A DNA stretch of 64,000 bases from CAVSPO01 sp963730005 (lineage in GTDB: Bacteria > Actinomycetota > Actinomycetes > Propionibacteriales > Propionibacteriaceae), in assembly GCA_963730005.1 (NCBI GenBank), contig CAVSPO010000028.1, forward strand, positions 186,001 to 250,000, written 5' to 3'. Positions 36,906 through 46,043 of this stretch are shown one piece after another. Both the position numbers and the translations under genes were made by a program. The notes under the pieces were generated by a model. The model made no database searches, had not been told where the DNA came from, and saw only the letters and a program-made list of their open reading frames with translations. How positions within the stretch are numbered: the stretch's first letter is position 1; each line of letters opens with the position of its first letter.

Positions 36906-38786
36906 GGTCGACCTCCGCGTAGATGGTGGCGAGGGCGGACGCCATCGTCGCGATGCTGAAGCGCTCGGTCACCAGGCGCGTGGCGTGTTCGGCGCGCTCG
37001 GGGGCGTCGGGCGCGGCGGCCAGGTCGAGCGCCGACGCGACTCCCTGGGCCAGGGCGCTCGGTGAGCCGGTGTCGACGAGGAAGCCCGTCACCCCGTCTT
37101 CCACGTAGGTCGCCGGCCCGCCCTCGACCGGGGCCACCACCACGAGCCCGGACCCCATCGCCTCGAGGATGGCGATCCCGAACTCCTCCTTCAGGCTCGC
37201 CGACACGTAGACGCCCGCGGGCGCGCCAGCCCGGGACGGCCGTGGCGGACGGCGGCCAGCCAGACCGCCACCGTCGCGTTCGGCCGGTGTCCGGCGAGCA
37301 GCAGGCCACGCGCGGGCCCCTCGGCGCGCGGGACCACCTCGTCGATCAGGCTCAGCTGCTCGGCCTCTGCGTCGGTGGGGTGCGCCAGGTCGCCGCCCAC
37401 GACGAGCAGGTTGCAGCGGTCGGCCAGGGCGGGGTCGCGCGCCCAAGCCGCCACCAGGGTCGCCATGCCCTTCACACGGTGCAGCCGGCCCACCGTGATC
37501 GCCAGCGGCAGCGCCCGGCGCTCGGGGGGCAGGGCGGCCAGCACTTCGTCCAGCGCGGCGAGGGCGTCGGCGGTGTCGGCCGGGACGGGGGTGCCGCTCG
37601 CGGCGTCCTGGACCTCGCGCCCGGCGCGCTCGAGGGGTGCCAGGTCGATGCCCTCGGCCAGCACGGTCACCCTTCGAGCGCGGTCCGCAGGATCGAGGTG
37701 GAGCAGGTCGCGCAGGTCCTTCTCGAGGTCGGGCCGCGGGAACACCACCAGGTGGGCTGCCTTCTCGGCCAGGTCGCGCAGCAGCCGGACGCGGAAAACC
37801 AGGTGTTCGGCGTGGTCGGCGGCGCCGAAGTTGGCGCGGGTGAGGGTGCCGGACGCTTCGCGCGCTGCGATGGAGGCGTGCGGGTCGGGGGCGAGGGTGA
37901 GGACCACAGGCGTGCCGAGCTCGCCGGCCACCTCGGAGGCTGCCCAGGAGCCGACGTCGGCCATCCGCAGGTGCAGGATGTTGACCCGCCCAGCCGACCG
38001 GAGCGCTTGGCGCAGGCCGCGGCGGGCGGCCCGGCGCAGCGTCCAGGCGTCCGCGGAGTGCGGGAGTGGCGCTGGGAGCGGCAAGGACAGGTAGTGGTGG
38101 CCGGGGGCTGCGACGTTGTCGGGGGCCCGGAACTGGCCCGGACGGCCACCGGAAAGGGTCAGCACCCGGTCGACCCTGCCTGTGGCCAGCAGCGCGTCAC
38201 CGAGGTGCACCAGCAGCGTGGCGATGCCGCCCGTGTCACCCCGCCCGGCGTGCGCGAGGCTGCCGTCGATGTCGGCGTGCAGGAACAACTGCCCAACGGT
38301 CAGCTCGGGGTCGACGACCCCGCCGGGCCCGTCGTCCTGTGGCTCGGTGTCCTGTGGCCCGGTGTCGTCCTCGGTCGGGGCGTCCCCCCACGCTTCGAGG
38401 GTCGCCTCGGCAAGCGTCCCGGCGAAGTCGCCACTCGATGCCAGGGCGGTGAGCACCGGCACGGCTGCAGGCAGGCGTGGGGACGCCGCCAGCGCCCAGG
38501 CAGCATGCTCTCGCAGGTGCAGGGCAGCGCCGGGGGCCAGCAACGGAAGCACGATCCCGGACGCCGTGGCTGCCCCGGCAGCGCAGGCGGCGTGTACTGC
38601 TGCGATGGCGGTCAGCTGGTCGTCCGGGTCGGCAACGGCGTGCAGCAGCAGAGGCGCGGCCGAGGGCCCGTCGGCTTGCGCTGCGGCGCGCAAAGCGTCG
38701 AACCGGTCGATGGCTTCGAGCAGCGAAGGCGCGTTCCGGACCGCCTCAAGAGCGTCCCGGGTGGCCAACTCAGCGTTGCGCCTCAT
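36880..38786 (-). pseudogene. GT4-type glycosyltransferase with N-terminal helical-repeat extension, frameshifted
   Basis: From ATG 38786 an open frame of about 515 useful residues carries a helical, HEAT-like N-terminal region (about 1-135), a linker rich in D/E/P/Q, and a GT-B glycosyltransferase beginning GQLFLHADIDGSLAHAGRGDTGG. The donor-domain strand LAITVGRLHRVKGMATLVAA is near 430. Near 37.23 kb the frame must shift to reach VYVSASLKEEFGIAILEAMGSG, the GT4 signature, and the C-terminus. A one-base indel in a GC-rich run would restore one 630-residue protein. It overlaps the GT1 gene. Confidence 0.75.
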
Positions 38787-38795
38787 ACCCGGATG

Positions 38796-39989
38796 TTAGT
38801 TGAGGTCGACGCCGAAGGCGTTGGTGAAGGAGATGCCGTTGTCACCCTTGAGTTGGGCCCGGACGTAGTTGTCGACGTCCTTGCCCACCTGGTCGAGGTC
38901 GATGGTGGCACCCGTGGCGACGACTTTGCCGTCAGCGATCCACTCGATTGTGTCGTAGTTGGCGCCGGTGATGGTGATGCTGTCGGCCTTCTGGTCGACC
39001 GTGATCCTGCTGATCGTCGGGGCCGGCCGGGTGCGGTCGCCCTTGAAGTCGCTGCCGAGCTCACGCTTGGCGACCAGCGCGGTGGAGTACCAGGCGCCCG
39101 ACTTCATGGTGTCGTAAACAGCCTTCTCGGACAGCTCCGGCATCAGGAACTGGTTGTAGTCATAGCCGACGGCGGCGGTCTCGTGGGCGTCGTCGTTGCT
39201 GAAGCCGAAAACGTTTCGTGCGGGCATGGTCTCTTCGAGGATGTTGTCCCACAGGATGCGGTCTGAGTAGGAGTCCCCGTCGTCGACCTTGTTGACGATC
39301 TCCATACCGACCAGCGTGTCGGGGTACTTTTCGAACAGGCCCACGTAGCGGGCGACCTTCGCCGGGTCGTTGGCCGCAGTGGTGCCGGTCATGAGGTTGC
39401 TGCCGCCGTAGTAGCGGCCGGGGTGGTTGATGTGCATCACCGGGTCGGGCTGGCCGGTCATGGCGTCCACGTGCGCGATCTTGGACTCCAGGGTGGCCCC
39501 CTCGGAGTTGCTCCACGGAGTCCAGAAGGTGTTCAGGTGGTCCTTGACCGACTGCTCGCTTGAGTTGGGCACGCCGAGCAGGCCGGCCTGACCATCGCGG
39601 CCTTCACCTGCGAACATCGCGTCGATCTCCGCCTGGGTGAAGTAGAAGTTGGCCTTGTCGGCCTTGCCCTCGGGCGCGCCCGGCAGGTGGCTGCCTACCC
39701 AGCTCTCGGTCACCACGTTGTGGTCGGTGGCGGCGTACACGTGGTAGCCGAGGCCGTAGGCGGTGTCGACCATCTCGCGCAGCGAGTTGTCACCATCGGA
39801 CTTCGTGGTGTGGAAATGGAAACCGGATTTGTACTGGGTCCAGGTCCAGTCGACGGACTCATACGGGCTGTCTACCCGGTAGTCCAGCTCGGTTGTCCGG
39901 TCCGGCGCCCTCGTCAGCGCGATGGCGGTCCAAGCCAGTCCACCAGTGAGGACGAGGGCCGCAAGGCGGAAAGCGAGGGACCGCTTCAA
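38796..39989 (-). CDS. Membrane-anchored PHP-domain metallohydrolase
   Basis: This protein of about 397 residues has an N-terminal signal anchor (KRSLAFRLAALVLTGGLAWT) and an extracytoplasmic PHP-type metal site: FHFHTTKSDGD (His-x-His), YAATDHNVVT, INHPGRYYGG and SNDDAHE. PHP enzymes are phosphoesterases, but the substrate here is unknown. The C-terminal 100 residues form an Ig-like beta domain. I choose TTG 39989 because the frame upstream (GTG/ATG to 40049) reads through a perfect palindrome. It lies ten bases downstream of the GT4 start, in the same direction. Confidence 0.75.
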   Translation of the reverse strand: MKRSLAFRLAALVLTGGLAWTAIALTRAPDRTTELDYRVDSPYESVDWTWTQYKSGFHFHTTKSDGDNSLREMVDTAYGLGYHVYAATDHNVVTESWVGSHLPGAPEGKADKANFYFTQAEIDAMFAGEGRDGQAGLLGVPNSSEQSVKDHLNTFWTPWSNSEGATLESKIAHVDAMTGQPDPVMHINHPGRYYGGSNLMTGTTAANDPAKVARYVGLFEKYPDTLVGMEIVNKVDDGDSYSDRILWDNILEETMPARNVFGFSNDDAHETAAVGYDYNQFLMPELSEKAVYDTMKSGAWYSTALVAKRELGSDFKGDRTRPAPTISRITVDQKADSITITGANYDTIEWIADGKVVATGATIDLDQVGKDVDNYVRAQLKGDNGISFTNAFGVDLN

Positions 39990-39997
39990 CTGCAGAC

Positions 39998-40027
39998 CTG
40001 CCGGTCGTCTCTCGAGACGACCGGCAG
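39998..40027. repeat. Perfect 14-bp inverted repeat between MDR enzyme and PHP gene
   Basis: CTGCCGGTCGTCTC is followed after two bases by its exact complement GAGACGACCGGCAG. It lies between the stop of the MDR dehydrogenase and my chosen start of the PHP gene. There is no T-run; it may be a hairpin terminator, mRNA-stability element or operator. Confidence 0.75.
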
Positions 40028-40081
40028 ATCCGCCGGCTGCCAGCGCCAACCATGTGAAAGGTGGAGGCTCGTCGAACTGAC

Positions 40082-41035
40082 TCAGACGCCTTGGCGAAGG
40101 TCGGCGACCAGTCGTCCCTGGACCTCACCTCGGCGAAGCCGGTCCAGACCCTCACCGATCTCGTGGAAGCGGATGGTCGTGACCTTCGGCGCGAGCTTGC
40201 CGGACGCCATCAGGTCGTAGACCCCGGTGAGGTCCTCCACGCCGCCGCCCATCGAGCCCTTGAGGTCGATCTGGTTGATGATCAGCACGTTCGTGTCGAT
40301 CTCTGCACGCAGCCGGCCCATGCCAACCTGGATGACGCGACCGCCCGGGCGAACCGTGGTGACTGCCCCTGCCGTGGTGGTGCCGAAGCCGGCGAAGTCG
40401 AGAATCACGTCCAGGCCCACGTCTGCCAGTTCCGAGATGTCACTGACGCACCTGACGACTCCTAGCGACTCGGCGAGCGGCCAGACGTCCTCCTTGATCT
40501 CCGCCGCGTAAACCTCTGCACCAAGGACGACGGCGATACGCGCTGCCACTTGGCCCAGGCCACCGATGCCGATGATCCCGACTTTTTCGCCCGCCTGCAC
40601 CTGGCCGCGGGTGACGACGGCGTGGTAGGAGACATTGCCCGAATCGGTGCCGGCGGCAGCCATCACGAAGTCGAGGCTGTCGGGGATCTTCACGACGGCA
40701 TCGGCGATTGCCACGGTCTTCTCCGCATAGGCGCCGTCGCGCACGTAGCCGGTGTTGTTCGGCGGCCCTGAGGGAACGCCGACCCGGTCGCCCACCTTGA
40801 GGTTGGTCACGCCCGCCCCGATCGCGGAGACGATGCCCGCAGGTTCGTGGCCGAGCACGATCGGGGTGTGGGCGAAGTTCACCGCCCAAGCTGGGTCGTC
40901 GAGCGCCGAGACGTCGGAGTGGCAGAGCCCGGTGGCCTGGATGTCGATCACAACCTCGCCCTCGCCGGGTGTGGGGTCGGGAACCTCAGCAAGCTCGAGC
41001 GGTTTCCCTGTTCCGTGGAAGAGCCAAGCCTTCAT
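40082..41035 (-). CDS. Medium-chain dehydrogenase/reductase (alcohol dehydrogenase-like)
   Basis: The 317-residue MDR enzyme keeps catalytic-zinc motifs (ATGLCHSDVSAL with Cys-His, and VLGHEPAGIVSAIG). The structural-zinc cysteine loop is replaced by SGPPNNTGYVRDG, so it lacks the four-cysteine lobe. The dinucleotide motif is IIGIGGLGQVAARIAV near residue 165. It is shorter than classical ADHs (about 350). ATG 41035 has GGAG upstream. It is divergent from the peroxiredoxin, sharing a 250-base intergenic region containing a CsoR/CstR-like palindrome. The substrate is unknown. Confidence 0.85.
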   Translation of the reverse strand: MKAWLFHGTGKPLELAEVPDPTPGEGEVVIDIQATGLCHSDVSALDDPAWAVNFAHTPIVLGHEPAGIVSAIGAGVTNLKVGDRVGVPSGPPNNTGYVRDGAYAEKTVAIADAVVKIPDSLDFVMAAAGTDSGNVSYHAVVTRGQVQAGEKVGIIGIGGLGQVAARIAVVLGAEVYAAEIKEDVWPLAESLGVVRCVSDISELADVGLDVILDFAGFGTTTAGAVTTVRPGGRVIQVGMGRLRAEIDTNVLIINQIDLKGSMGGGVEDLTGVYDLMASGKLAPKVTTIRFHEIGEGLDRLRRGEVQGRLVADLRQGV

Positions 41036-41188
41036 GGAGAATCTCCTTCGCTTCTTTGTCTGCGTGCAGTTCCTTCAGGAAACGACGTCAACGCACCGGT
41101 TGCCCGGCATGGGTTGATTCAACCACGGGTTGCTGACAGCGGTTCAGTGCGATTGCTGCTGTCGCCTCGGCATCACCTGGCCACCGGA

Positions 41189-41204
41189 ATACCCAAGGGG
41201 GTAT
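41189..41204. promoter_or_regulatory. CsoR/CstR-type operator in the MDR-peroxiredoxin gap
   Basis: ATACCCAAGGGGGTAT is a 16-bp palindrome with perfect six-base arms (ATACCC/GGGTAT). It matches the CsoR-family operator form and resembles the site at 8548-8563 (13 of 16 positions). It lies about 80 bases upstream of the peroxiredoxin ATG. Confidence 0.55.
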
Positions 41205-41284
41205 GTGGGTTGTAGTTGTCATCCAGGCCAGCAAGGCCCCTGAGCCCTCCAGTCCTCGCGGACACACCAATCAAGGAGAATGTC

Positions 41285-41917
41285 ATGTCACTGCATCTGG
41301 GCGATGTCGCCCCCGACTTCACCGCCGACACGCAGCTCGGCGAGATCAGCTTCCACGACTGGAAGGGTGATTCCTGGGTGATCTTGTTCTCGCACCCGGC
41401 CGATTTCACTCCGGTGTGCACCACCGAGATGGGTCGCTTCGCGGAGCTTGAGGACGAGTTCACCAGCCGTGGAGTCAAGCTGCTGGGGCTTTCCGTGGAC
41501 ACCGTCGAGGAGCATCGCAAGTGGATCCCCGACATTGAACAGTTCAAGGGCGGCACCAAGGTCAATTACCCGATCATCGCGGACGCCGACAAGAAGGTGT
41601 CGCTGCTCTACGACATGATCCACCCTGCTCAGGGCGATTCCTCGTCTGTTCGTTCGGTGTTCGTGATCGATGGTGAGCACAAGATCCGCCTGATGATGGT
41701 TTACCCCAAGTCGACGGGCCGCAACTTCGACGAGCTCATCCGCGTGGTGGACGCGCTCAAGAAGGCCGACTCGGACGCCTGCGCGACCGGCGCGGACTGG
41801 CGCCCCGGCGACAAGGTCATCGTGCCGCCCACGGTTCCGACCGCCCAGGCCCGCGAGCAGTTCGCCGACGTGGACGAGATTTACTCCTACCTGCGCTTCG
41901 CGAGCGGCCGCAAGTAG
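41285..41917 (+). CDS. 1-Cys peroxiredoxin (Prx6 type)
   Basis: The 210-residue thiol peroxidase has the active-site segment HPADFTPVCTTEMGRF near residue 37 with the peroxidatic cysteine, and the conserved Arg in SVRSVFVIDG. The extended C-terminal domain (from about 150) with WRPGDKVIVPP is typical of Prx6 rather than AhpC; there is no resolving-cysteine VCP motif. It reduces peroxides in the cytosol. ATG 41285 has AAGGAG seven bases upstream. The upstream CsoR/CstR-like operator suggests persulfide or copper-responsive expression (inference). It ends at a strong terminator. Confidence 0.93.
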   Translation: MSLHLGDVAPDFTADTQLGEISFHDWKGDSWVILFSHPADFTPVCTTEMGRFAELEDEFTSRGVKLLGLSVDTVEEHRKWIPDIEQFKGGTKVNYPIIADADKKVSLLYDMIHPAQGDSSSVRSVFVIDGEHKIRLMMVYPKSTGRNFDELIRVVDALKKADSDACATGADWRPGDKVIVPPTVPTAQAREQFADVDEIYSYLRFASGRK

Positions 41918-41963
41918 TCGCTTCCGCCAGCTGTGCCTGTCGGTTCGTGTGCAACCGGCGCAA

Positions 41964-41995
41964 GGCCCGGACGCCCTCGTGGCGCCCGGGCCTTT
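41964..41995 (+). terminator. Intrinsic terminator after the peroxiredoxin gene
   Basis: GGCCCGGACGCC pairs with GGCGCCCGGGCC across a five-base loop, with one internal mismatch, and is followed by TTT. It lies about 45 bases after the stop codon. Confidence 0.75.
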
Positions 41996-42064
41996 CTGGT
42001 TCCTGCGTTTGCCGCTCCCGCGTCCTCTCCAGGTACTGACCTTGGCGGCTCGCTATCCACCGGT

Positions 42065-43625
42065 GAATTATTTCCGGATTTCTTTTCCACAGGAGACTTG
42101 CTGGGATCAGTTTTGTCAGTGGGGGTGTCTAGGCTTGGTTTATGCACACAGCAATCCAGACGCCACCGGCAGAAATGGCTGCCGGGTCGGGTGCCGGCTG
42201 TGCTGATGTGGCCGGCGTGCTTTCCGGTGTGCTGGATTCACTGAATTCCCAGGATTTGTGGCGTGCCGGTGATAGTGAATTGTTGGCGGGCACCCGGGAT
42301 CTGTTGTTATGTCTGGAACGGTTGCGTGCCGAGACCGCCCGTCGGGTGGCCGAGATCGAGGCCCGCGGCGCCACCACCACCCGGCATGGGGTGCGGACCA
42401 GTGAGTGGTTGCATGCGACGAACTGGTCCACCCTGGGGGATGCGCGCCGTCAGGTGCGTGCCGCGGTGGAGTTGGCGGCCCGTCCGGTGGTGCAGGCCGA
42501 GGCGCTGGCTGGTCGGGTCGGGTTCGACCAGGCCACGGCGATCGTGCACAGCATCCGCCGCCTGCCCTGCGAGCTCGACCTCCCCACCGTCGACGCGTGC
42601 GAACAGGCGATGCTGGCCCACGTGCACGAGTTCGACCCGGACTTGATGAAACAGTTCGGCCACCACGTCGTCACCGTCGTCGCACCCGAGGTCGGTGAGG
42701 AAGCCGACCGCCTCGCCCTGCTCCGCGAGGAAGCCAGGGCTCGTGGCGACCGGTCCTTCTCCTGGGCCCGTGACGGTCTCGGATCCGTCCGTTTCCGCGG
42801 CCAGCTGCCGATCGTCGACGCAGAACCGCTTGTCACCCTGATCACCGCCGTCACCGCCAGCCTGCCCGGTCACCGACGAGCTCGGTGAACTCATTCCCAT
42901 CCACCGCCGCCAGGCCGATGCCCTCAAGACCATCGTCGGTGCCTACGCCGCGTCGGGGCAGGCTCCCACCCTGGGTGGTGACCGGCCGCGGGTCGTCGTC
43001 ACCATCAGCCTCGACGGCCTGCGCGCCGGGCTCGGCATGGGCACCTTGTGCTCGTCGGGCGAAGCCCTGTCCGCGGGTGACATCCGCAGGTTGGCGTGTG
43101 ACGCCGACATCATCCCCGCGGTGTTGGGTGGCGCCAGTCAGATCCTTGATCTGGGCCGCCGCAGCCGGCTGTTCACCGGCGCGACCCGCCAGGCGCTGGC
43201 GTTACGGGACCGGGGCTGCGTGTTCCCCGGCTGCAACGCCGGGCCCACGATCTGTGAAGGTCACCACATCCAACCGTGGTGGGCCGGTGGGCGCACCGAT
43301 CTGGGCAACGCGGTGTTGTTGTGTCCCCACCACCACCGGATTGTGGAACCCCGCCCCGCTGATACCGAGAATCAATGGCAAGTCCGCCTCGGTGCCGATG
43401 GAATACCGGAATTGTTGCCACCCCGATTCGTCGACAAACACCGCAAACCAAGGCGACACCAACGATTCTCCCTCACCCCCGCACAATTACCACTCCACGT
43501 CGGTGATTCAGAGGATGCGGTCAGGGACGAATTTGATCCGGACCAACACCAGGCGCGCCTCCACCGGGAATGGCTGGACGACTGCCTCGCCGGAAACAAC
43601 CCCTGGCACCCACCCGAAAGCTTCC
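42065..43625 (+). repeat. DUF222-HNH repeat unit, copy B (inverted partner of 857-2412)
   Basis: This is an inverted, near-identical copy of the unit at 857-2412, including about 75 bases of upstream sequence with a DnaA-box-like TTTTCCACA (42083-42091). The downstream homology ends at the CGAAAGCTTCC near the 3' end. The two copies bracket oriC, dnaA, dnaN and gyrBA. Confidence 0.85.
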
Positions 43626-43639
43626 CGAAGGGCGACTAG
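42142..43639 (+). pseudogene. DUF222 / HNH endonuclease-type protein, copy B, frameshifted
   Basis: The first 240 residues (MHTAIQTPPAEM to VTASLPG) match copy A. The frame then shifts because copy B reads CTGCCCGG where copy A reads CTGCCGG, a one-base insertion near 42.87 kb. The rest continues in another frame to GPTICEGHHIQPWW and LCPHHHRIVEPRP. Repairing one base gives a protein of about 498 residues with an intact HNH motif. The gene could be a recent pseudogene or carry a sequencing error. Confidence 0.85.
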
Positions 43640-43670
43640 TGTTGGGTCAACACGAAAGGACGTGGCAGCC

Positions 43671-43898
43671 ATGTTGAAAGAGAAGAAGCGCTGGAGCGAG
43701 CTGTCGCCTGTGACGCGCGCCGTGATCGTGAAGTTGGCGGTGCTGGACATCGGCCTCAAGGCTTGGGCACTTGCCGATCTGGTGAACCGCCCGCAAAGAC
43801 AGGTCAAGGGCTCCAAGGCCGGCTGGGCAGTGGCGCTCACCCTCGTGGGTTCCGCCGGTGTCGTCCCAGCCACGTACCTCGCGTGGGCCCGCCGGTGA
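43671..43898 (+). CDS. Small membrane protein, unknown function
   Basis: This 75-residue protein starts at ATG 43671 with AAAGGA upstream. The N-terminus is basic (MLKEKKRWSELSPVTRAVI). Two hydrophobic segments follow: VIVKLAVLDIGLKAWALADL and, after a basic loop RPQRQVKGSK, GWAVALTLVGSAGVVPATYL. The fold resembles the short phospholipase-D-nuclease N-terminal-like membrane proteins common in actinomycetes, but I cannot assign a function. It follows the DUF222-HNH copy by about 30 bases in the same direction. Confidence 0.65.
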   Translation: MLKEKKRWSELSPVTRAVIVKLAVLDIGLKAWALADLVNRPQRQVKGSKAGWAVALTLVGSAGVVPATYLAWARR

Positions 43899-44051
43899 GC
43901 CTGAGTGCCGTTTTCTGATCGAGCAACCACGGTGTCCGGTTCGTCCCAGAGGTCTCGTCTTCAGTAACTGGTCCACTGACAGTCCCGATTGCGTACCGTG
44001 AGGAGCACCCGGCCTCCCAGCCGGGTCTGGATCCCCTGAGGAGGAGACCCC

Positions 44052-44471
44052 ATGAGCACGAACACGACAGCCGCCGGCCCGGGACGGATCGTGGTGGGCG
44101 TTGATGGCTCGGCGGCCGGCGACGAAGCCCTGCGCTGGGCAGTCCGTCTGGCGCCGACACTGGGAGCCACGGTTCAGGTCGTGAGTGCCTGGGAGTTGGA
44201 GTTCGAGCCGGCCAGTCGTGACATCGTGGACGAAACCATCCGCCGAGTCTTCGGTGGCGCTGCGCCGGACGGTCTGGACGTGCTCGTGAAGGCGGGCAAC
44301 CCTGCGCGGCTGCTTCTGGACGCTGGGCGCGGTGCGACCATGATCGTGGTCGGCAGCCGCGGTGTCGGAGGCTTCACCGGGCTCCTGCTGGGGTCGGTCA
44401 GCCGCAGTGTCGCTGAGCACGCCACCTGCCCGGTCATGATTGTGCGCCAGCCTCAGCCCACCCAGGAGTGA
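44052..44471 (+). CDS. Universal stress protein (UspA family)
   Basis: The 139-residue single-domain protein opens with GRIVVGVDGSAAGDEALRWA, typical of the UspA N-terminal strand and helix. It has the ATP-binding signature in the C-terminal third (GSRGVGGFTGLLLGSVSRSV, with the G-x2-G-x9-GS spacing) followed by CPVMIVR. A stress-adaptation role in ATP binding is expected from the family. ATG 44052 has GAGGAG upstream. It stands as a single gene followed by a terminator-like hairpin. Confidence 0.93.
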   Translation: MSTNTTAAGPGRIVVGVDGSAAGDEALRWAVRLAPTLGATVQVVSAWELEFEPASRDIVDETIRRVFGGAAPDGLDVLVKAGNPARLLLDAGRGATMIVVGSRGVGGFTGLLLGSVSRSVAEHATCPVMIVRQPQPTQE

Positions 44472-44475
44472 ACCG

Positions 44476-44525
44476 ACCGCTCCAGGCCTGACCACGCCAG
44501 TGCCGAGCGGCGCCTGCGGTCTTTT
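44476..44525 (+). terminator. Terminator-like hairpin after the universal stress protein
   Basis: ACCGC and AGGC (44476-44487, with a three-base bulge) can pair with GCCT and GCGGT (44512-44520), followed by CTTTT. The loop is long and internally structured, so the assignment is moderate. Confidence 0.45.
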
Positions 44526-44578
44526 CACGGTCCGGGCGTTGCCCGGTCGCTTCGCCCGGATGTGAGATTGTCTAGCTC

Positions 44579-45481
44579 GTGTTCACCAACAGTGTCCTGG
44601 ATCTCATCGGCAACACCCCCATGCTCAGCCTGCGGGCAATGACTGGACGCAACATCCTGGCGAAGGCCGAGTACCTCAACCCCGGCGGCAGCATCAAGGA
44701 TCGGGTCGCCAAGCACATGATTGAGCAGGCCGAGGCTCGTGGGGTCCTGCGCCCGGGGATGACCATCATGGAGCCGACGTCGGGCAACACCGGCATCGGC
44801 ATCGCCCTGGTCGGCGTCCAGAAGGGCTACCGGGTGGTCATCGTGATGCCCGAGAACATGAGTGACGAGCGCAAGAAGATCATCCGTGCCCTCGGCGCGG
44901 AACTGGTCCTGACACCTGCCGAGGAGAGCATCGACGGTGCGGTGCAGGAGATGGAGCGTCGGCGTCGCCTGGACCCGTCCATCTTCGTGCCGCAGCAGTT
45001 CGAGAACCCGGACAATCCCCGCATCCACCACGACACGACGGCCGCTGAAATCTGGGAGCAGCTGGAGGGCCAGGTGGACGTCTTCGTTTCCGGTCTGGGT
45101 AGTGGCGGCACGTTGCAGGGGGTGGGCAGCTTCCTCAAGGAGCAGGATCCGCGCATCCGGGTGGTCGCCGTCGAGCCCAAGAACGTGTCGGCGCTGTTGG
45201 GACACGAGCCGGGCCTGCACCGGATCCAGGGCATCGGCGACGGCTTCATCCCGCCGGTGCTGGACACCAGCATCGTCGACGAGGTGGTCGAGGTCACCGA
45301 CGAGGACGCCATCGCCACGGCGCGGGCGCTGGCGCGGCAGCTGGGGATCCTGGTGGGCACCTCAGCCGGCGCCAACGTGTGGGCGTCCATGGAGGTCGCC
45401 AAGACCTGCGCGCCCGACCAGCGGATCGTCACCATCCTGCCCGACCGCGTGGAGCGGTATTTCAGCACCGCGCTGATCTGA
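44579..45481 (+). CDS. cysK: Cysteine synthase (O-acetylserine sulfhydrylase) family PLP enzyme
   Basis: This 300-residue enzyme makes cysteine from O-acetylserine and sulfide. Signatures are LIGNTPMLSLR, the PLP lysine in NPGGSIKDRVA near residue 42, the substrate loop TSGNTGIGIALV, and the phosphate-binding GLGSGGTLQG near 178. The C-terminal SAGAN motif follows. It lacks the CBS domains of cystathionine beta-synthases. GTG 44579 gives the conserved N-terminus. Upstream (about 107 bases) I see no Met/Cys leader peptide comparable to metY's. It may be CysK or CysM; CysK is favoured by the motif set. Confidence 0.93.
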   Translation: MFTNSVLDLIGNTPMLSLRAMTGRNILAKAEYLNPGGSIKDRVAKHMIEQAEARGVLRPGMTIMEPTSGNTGIGIALVGVQKGYRVVIVMPENMSDERKKIIRALGAELVLTPAEESIDGAVQEMERRRRLDPSIFVPQQFENPDNPRIHHDTTAAEIWEQLEGQVDVFVSGLGSGGTLQGVGSFLKEQDPRIRVVAVEPKNVSALLGHEPGLHRIQGIGDGFIPPVLDTSIVDEVVEVTDEDAIATARALARQLGILVGTSAGANVWASMEVAKTCAPDQRIVTILPDRVERYFSTALI

Positions 45482-45668
45482 GGATTCGACCGGGCCGCCT
45501 TGATCCTGGGCCCGATGACTTTGACCCGGATCACACAGTGAAGGCCTGCCGATGGGCAGGTTCCCGGCGTCGGTGGCGGTGGTCGCCAAAGCATCAGCGT
45601 CGCCAGAACCGGTCAGCCCCTGCTGTCGACTCAGCCGGCACTTTCGCAGTAATGTACTTGCTGGATTC

Positions 45669-46043
45669 ATGAAGTCGAGAGGTCTTGCGTTGCCTGTTCC
45701 CCTGTACCAAGCGAAGGCTGAGCTCTTCCGCACCCTGGGTCACCCGGTGAGGATTCGCCTGCTCGAGCTTCTGTGCGAGGGGGACCACGCCGTCCACGAG
45801 CTGCGCGCCAAGGTTGCGGCCGAGCCGAGCGCTGTCTCCCAGCAACTGGGGATCCTCCGACGCGCAGGCCTGGTGCGCCAACAGCGCATCGGGGGCGAGG
45901 TCGTCTACGCGCTGATGGTGCCCGAGGTGCGTGATCTGCTGGCTGCGGCGCGGACGACCCTGTCGGTCCTGTTGGCCGGCCAGACACAGCTGCACGCCGC
46001 CCTCGAGGAAGAGGTGTCCACCATGGATGGAGCCAACGCATGA
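45669..46043 (+). CDS. ArsR-family transcriptional regulator, Rv0081-like
   Basis: The 124-residue winged helix-turn-helix protein has the ArsR layout: AELFRTLGHPVRIRLLELLC, recognition helix region AEPSAVSQQLGILRRAGLVR, and the wing QRIGGEVVYALM. The metal-binding cysteine motif of classic ArsR/SmtB sensors is absent, so it is not obviously a metalloregulator. It heads the hydrogenase-like operon and overlaps its first gene (ATGA), exactly as Rv0081 heads Rv0082-Rv0087 in M. tuberculosis. A promoter with TAATGT (-10) lies about 20 bases upstream, near a short inverted repeat AGTA-ATG-TACT. Confidence 0.85.
   Translation: MKSRGLALPVPLYQAKAELFRTLGHPVRIRLLELLCEGDHAVHELRAKVAAEPSAVSQQLGILRRAGLVRQQRIGGEVVYALMVPEVRDLLAAARTTLSVLLAGQTQLHAALEEEVSTMDGANA

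Noticed and set aside
43950..44051. DosR-type box before the universal stress protein
   Set aside because: Only one half-site (AGTCCCGA) is present; the other half does not match the palindrome.
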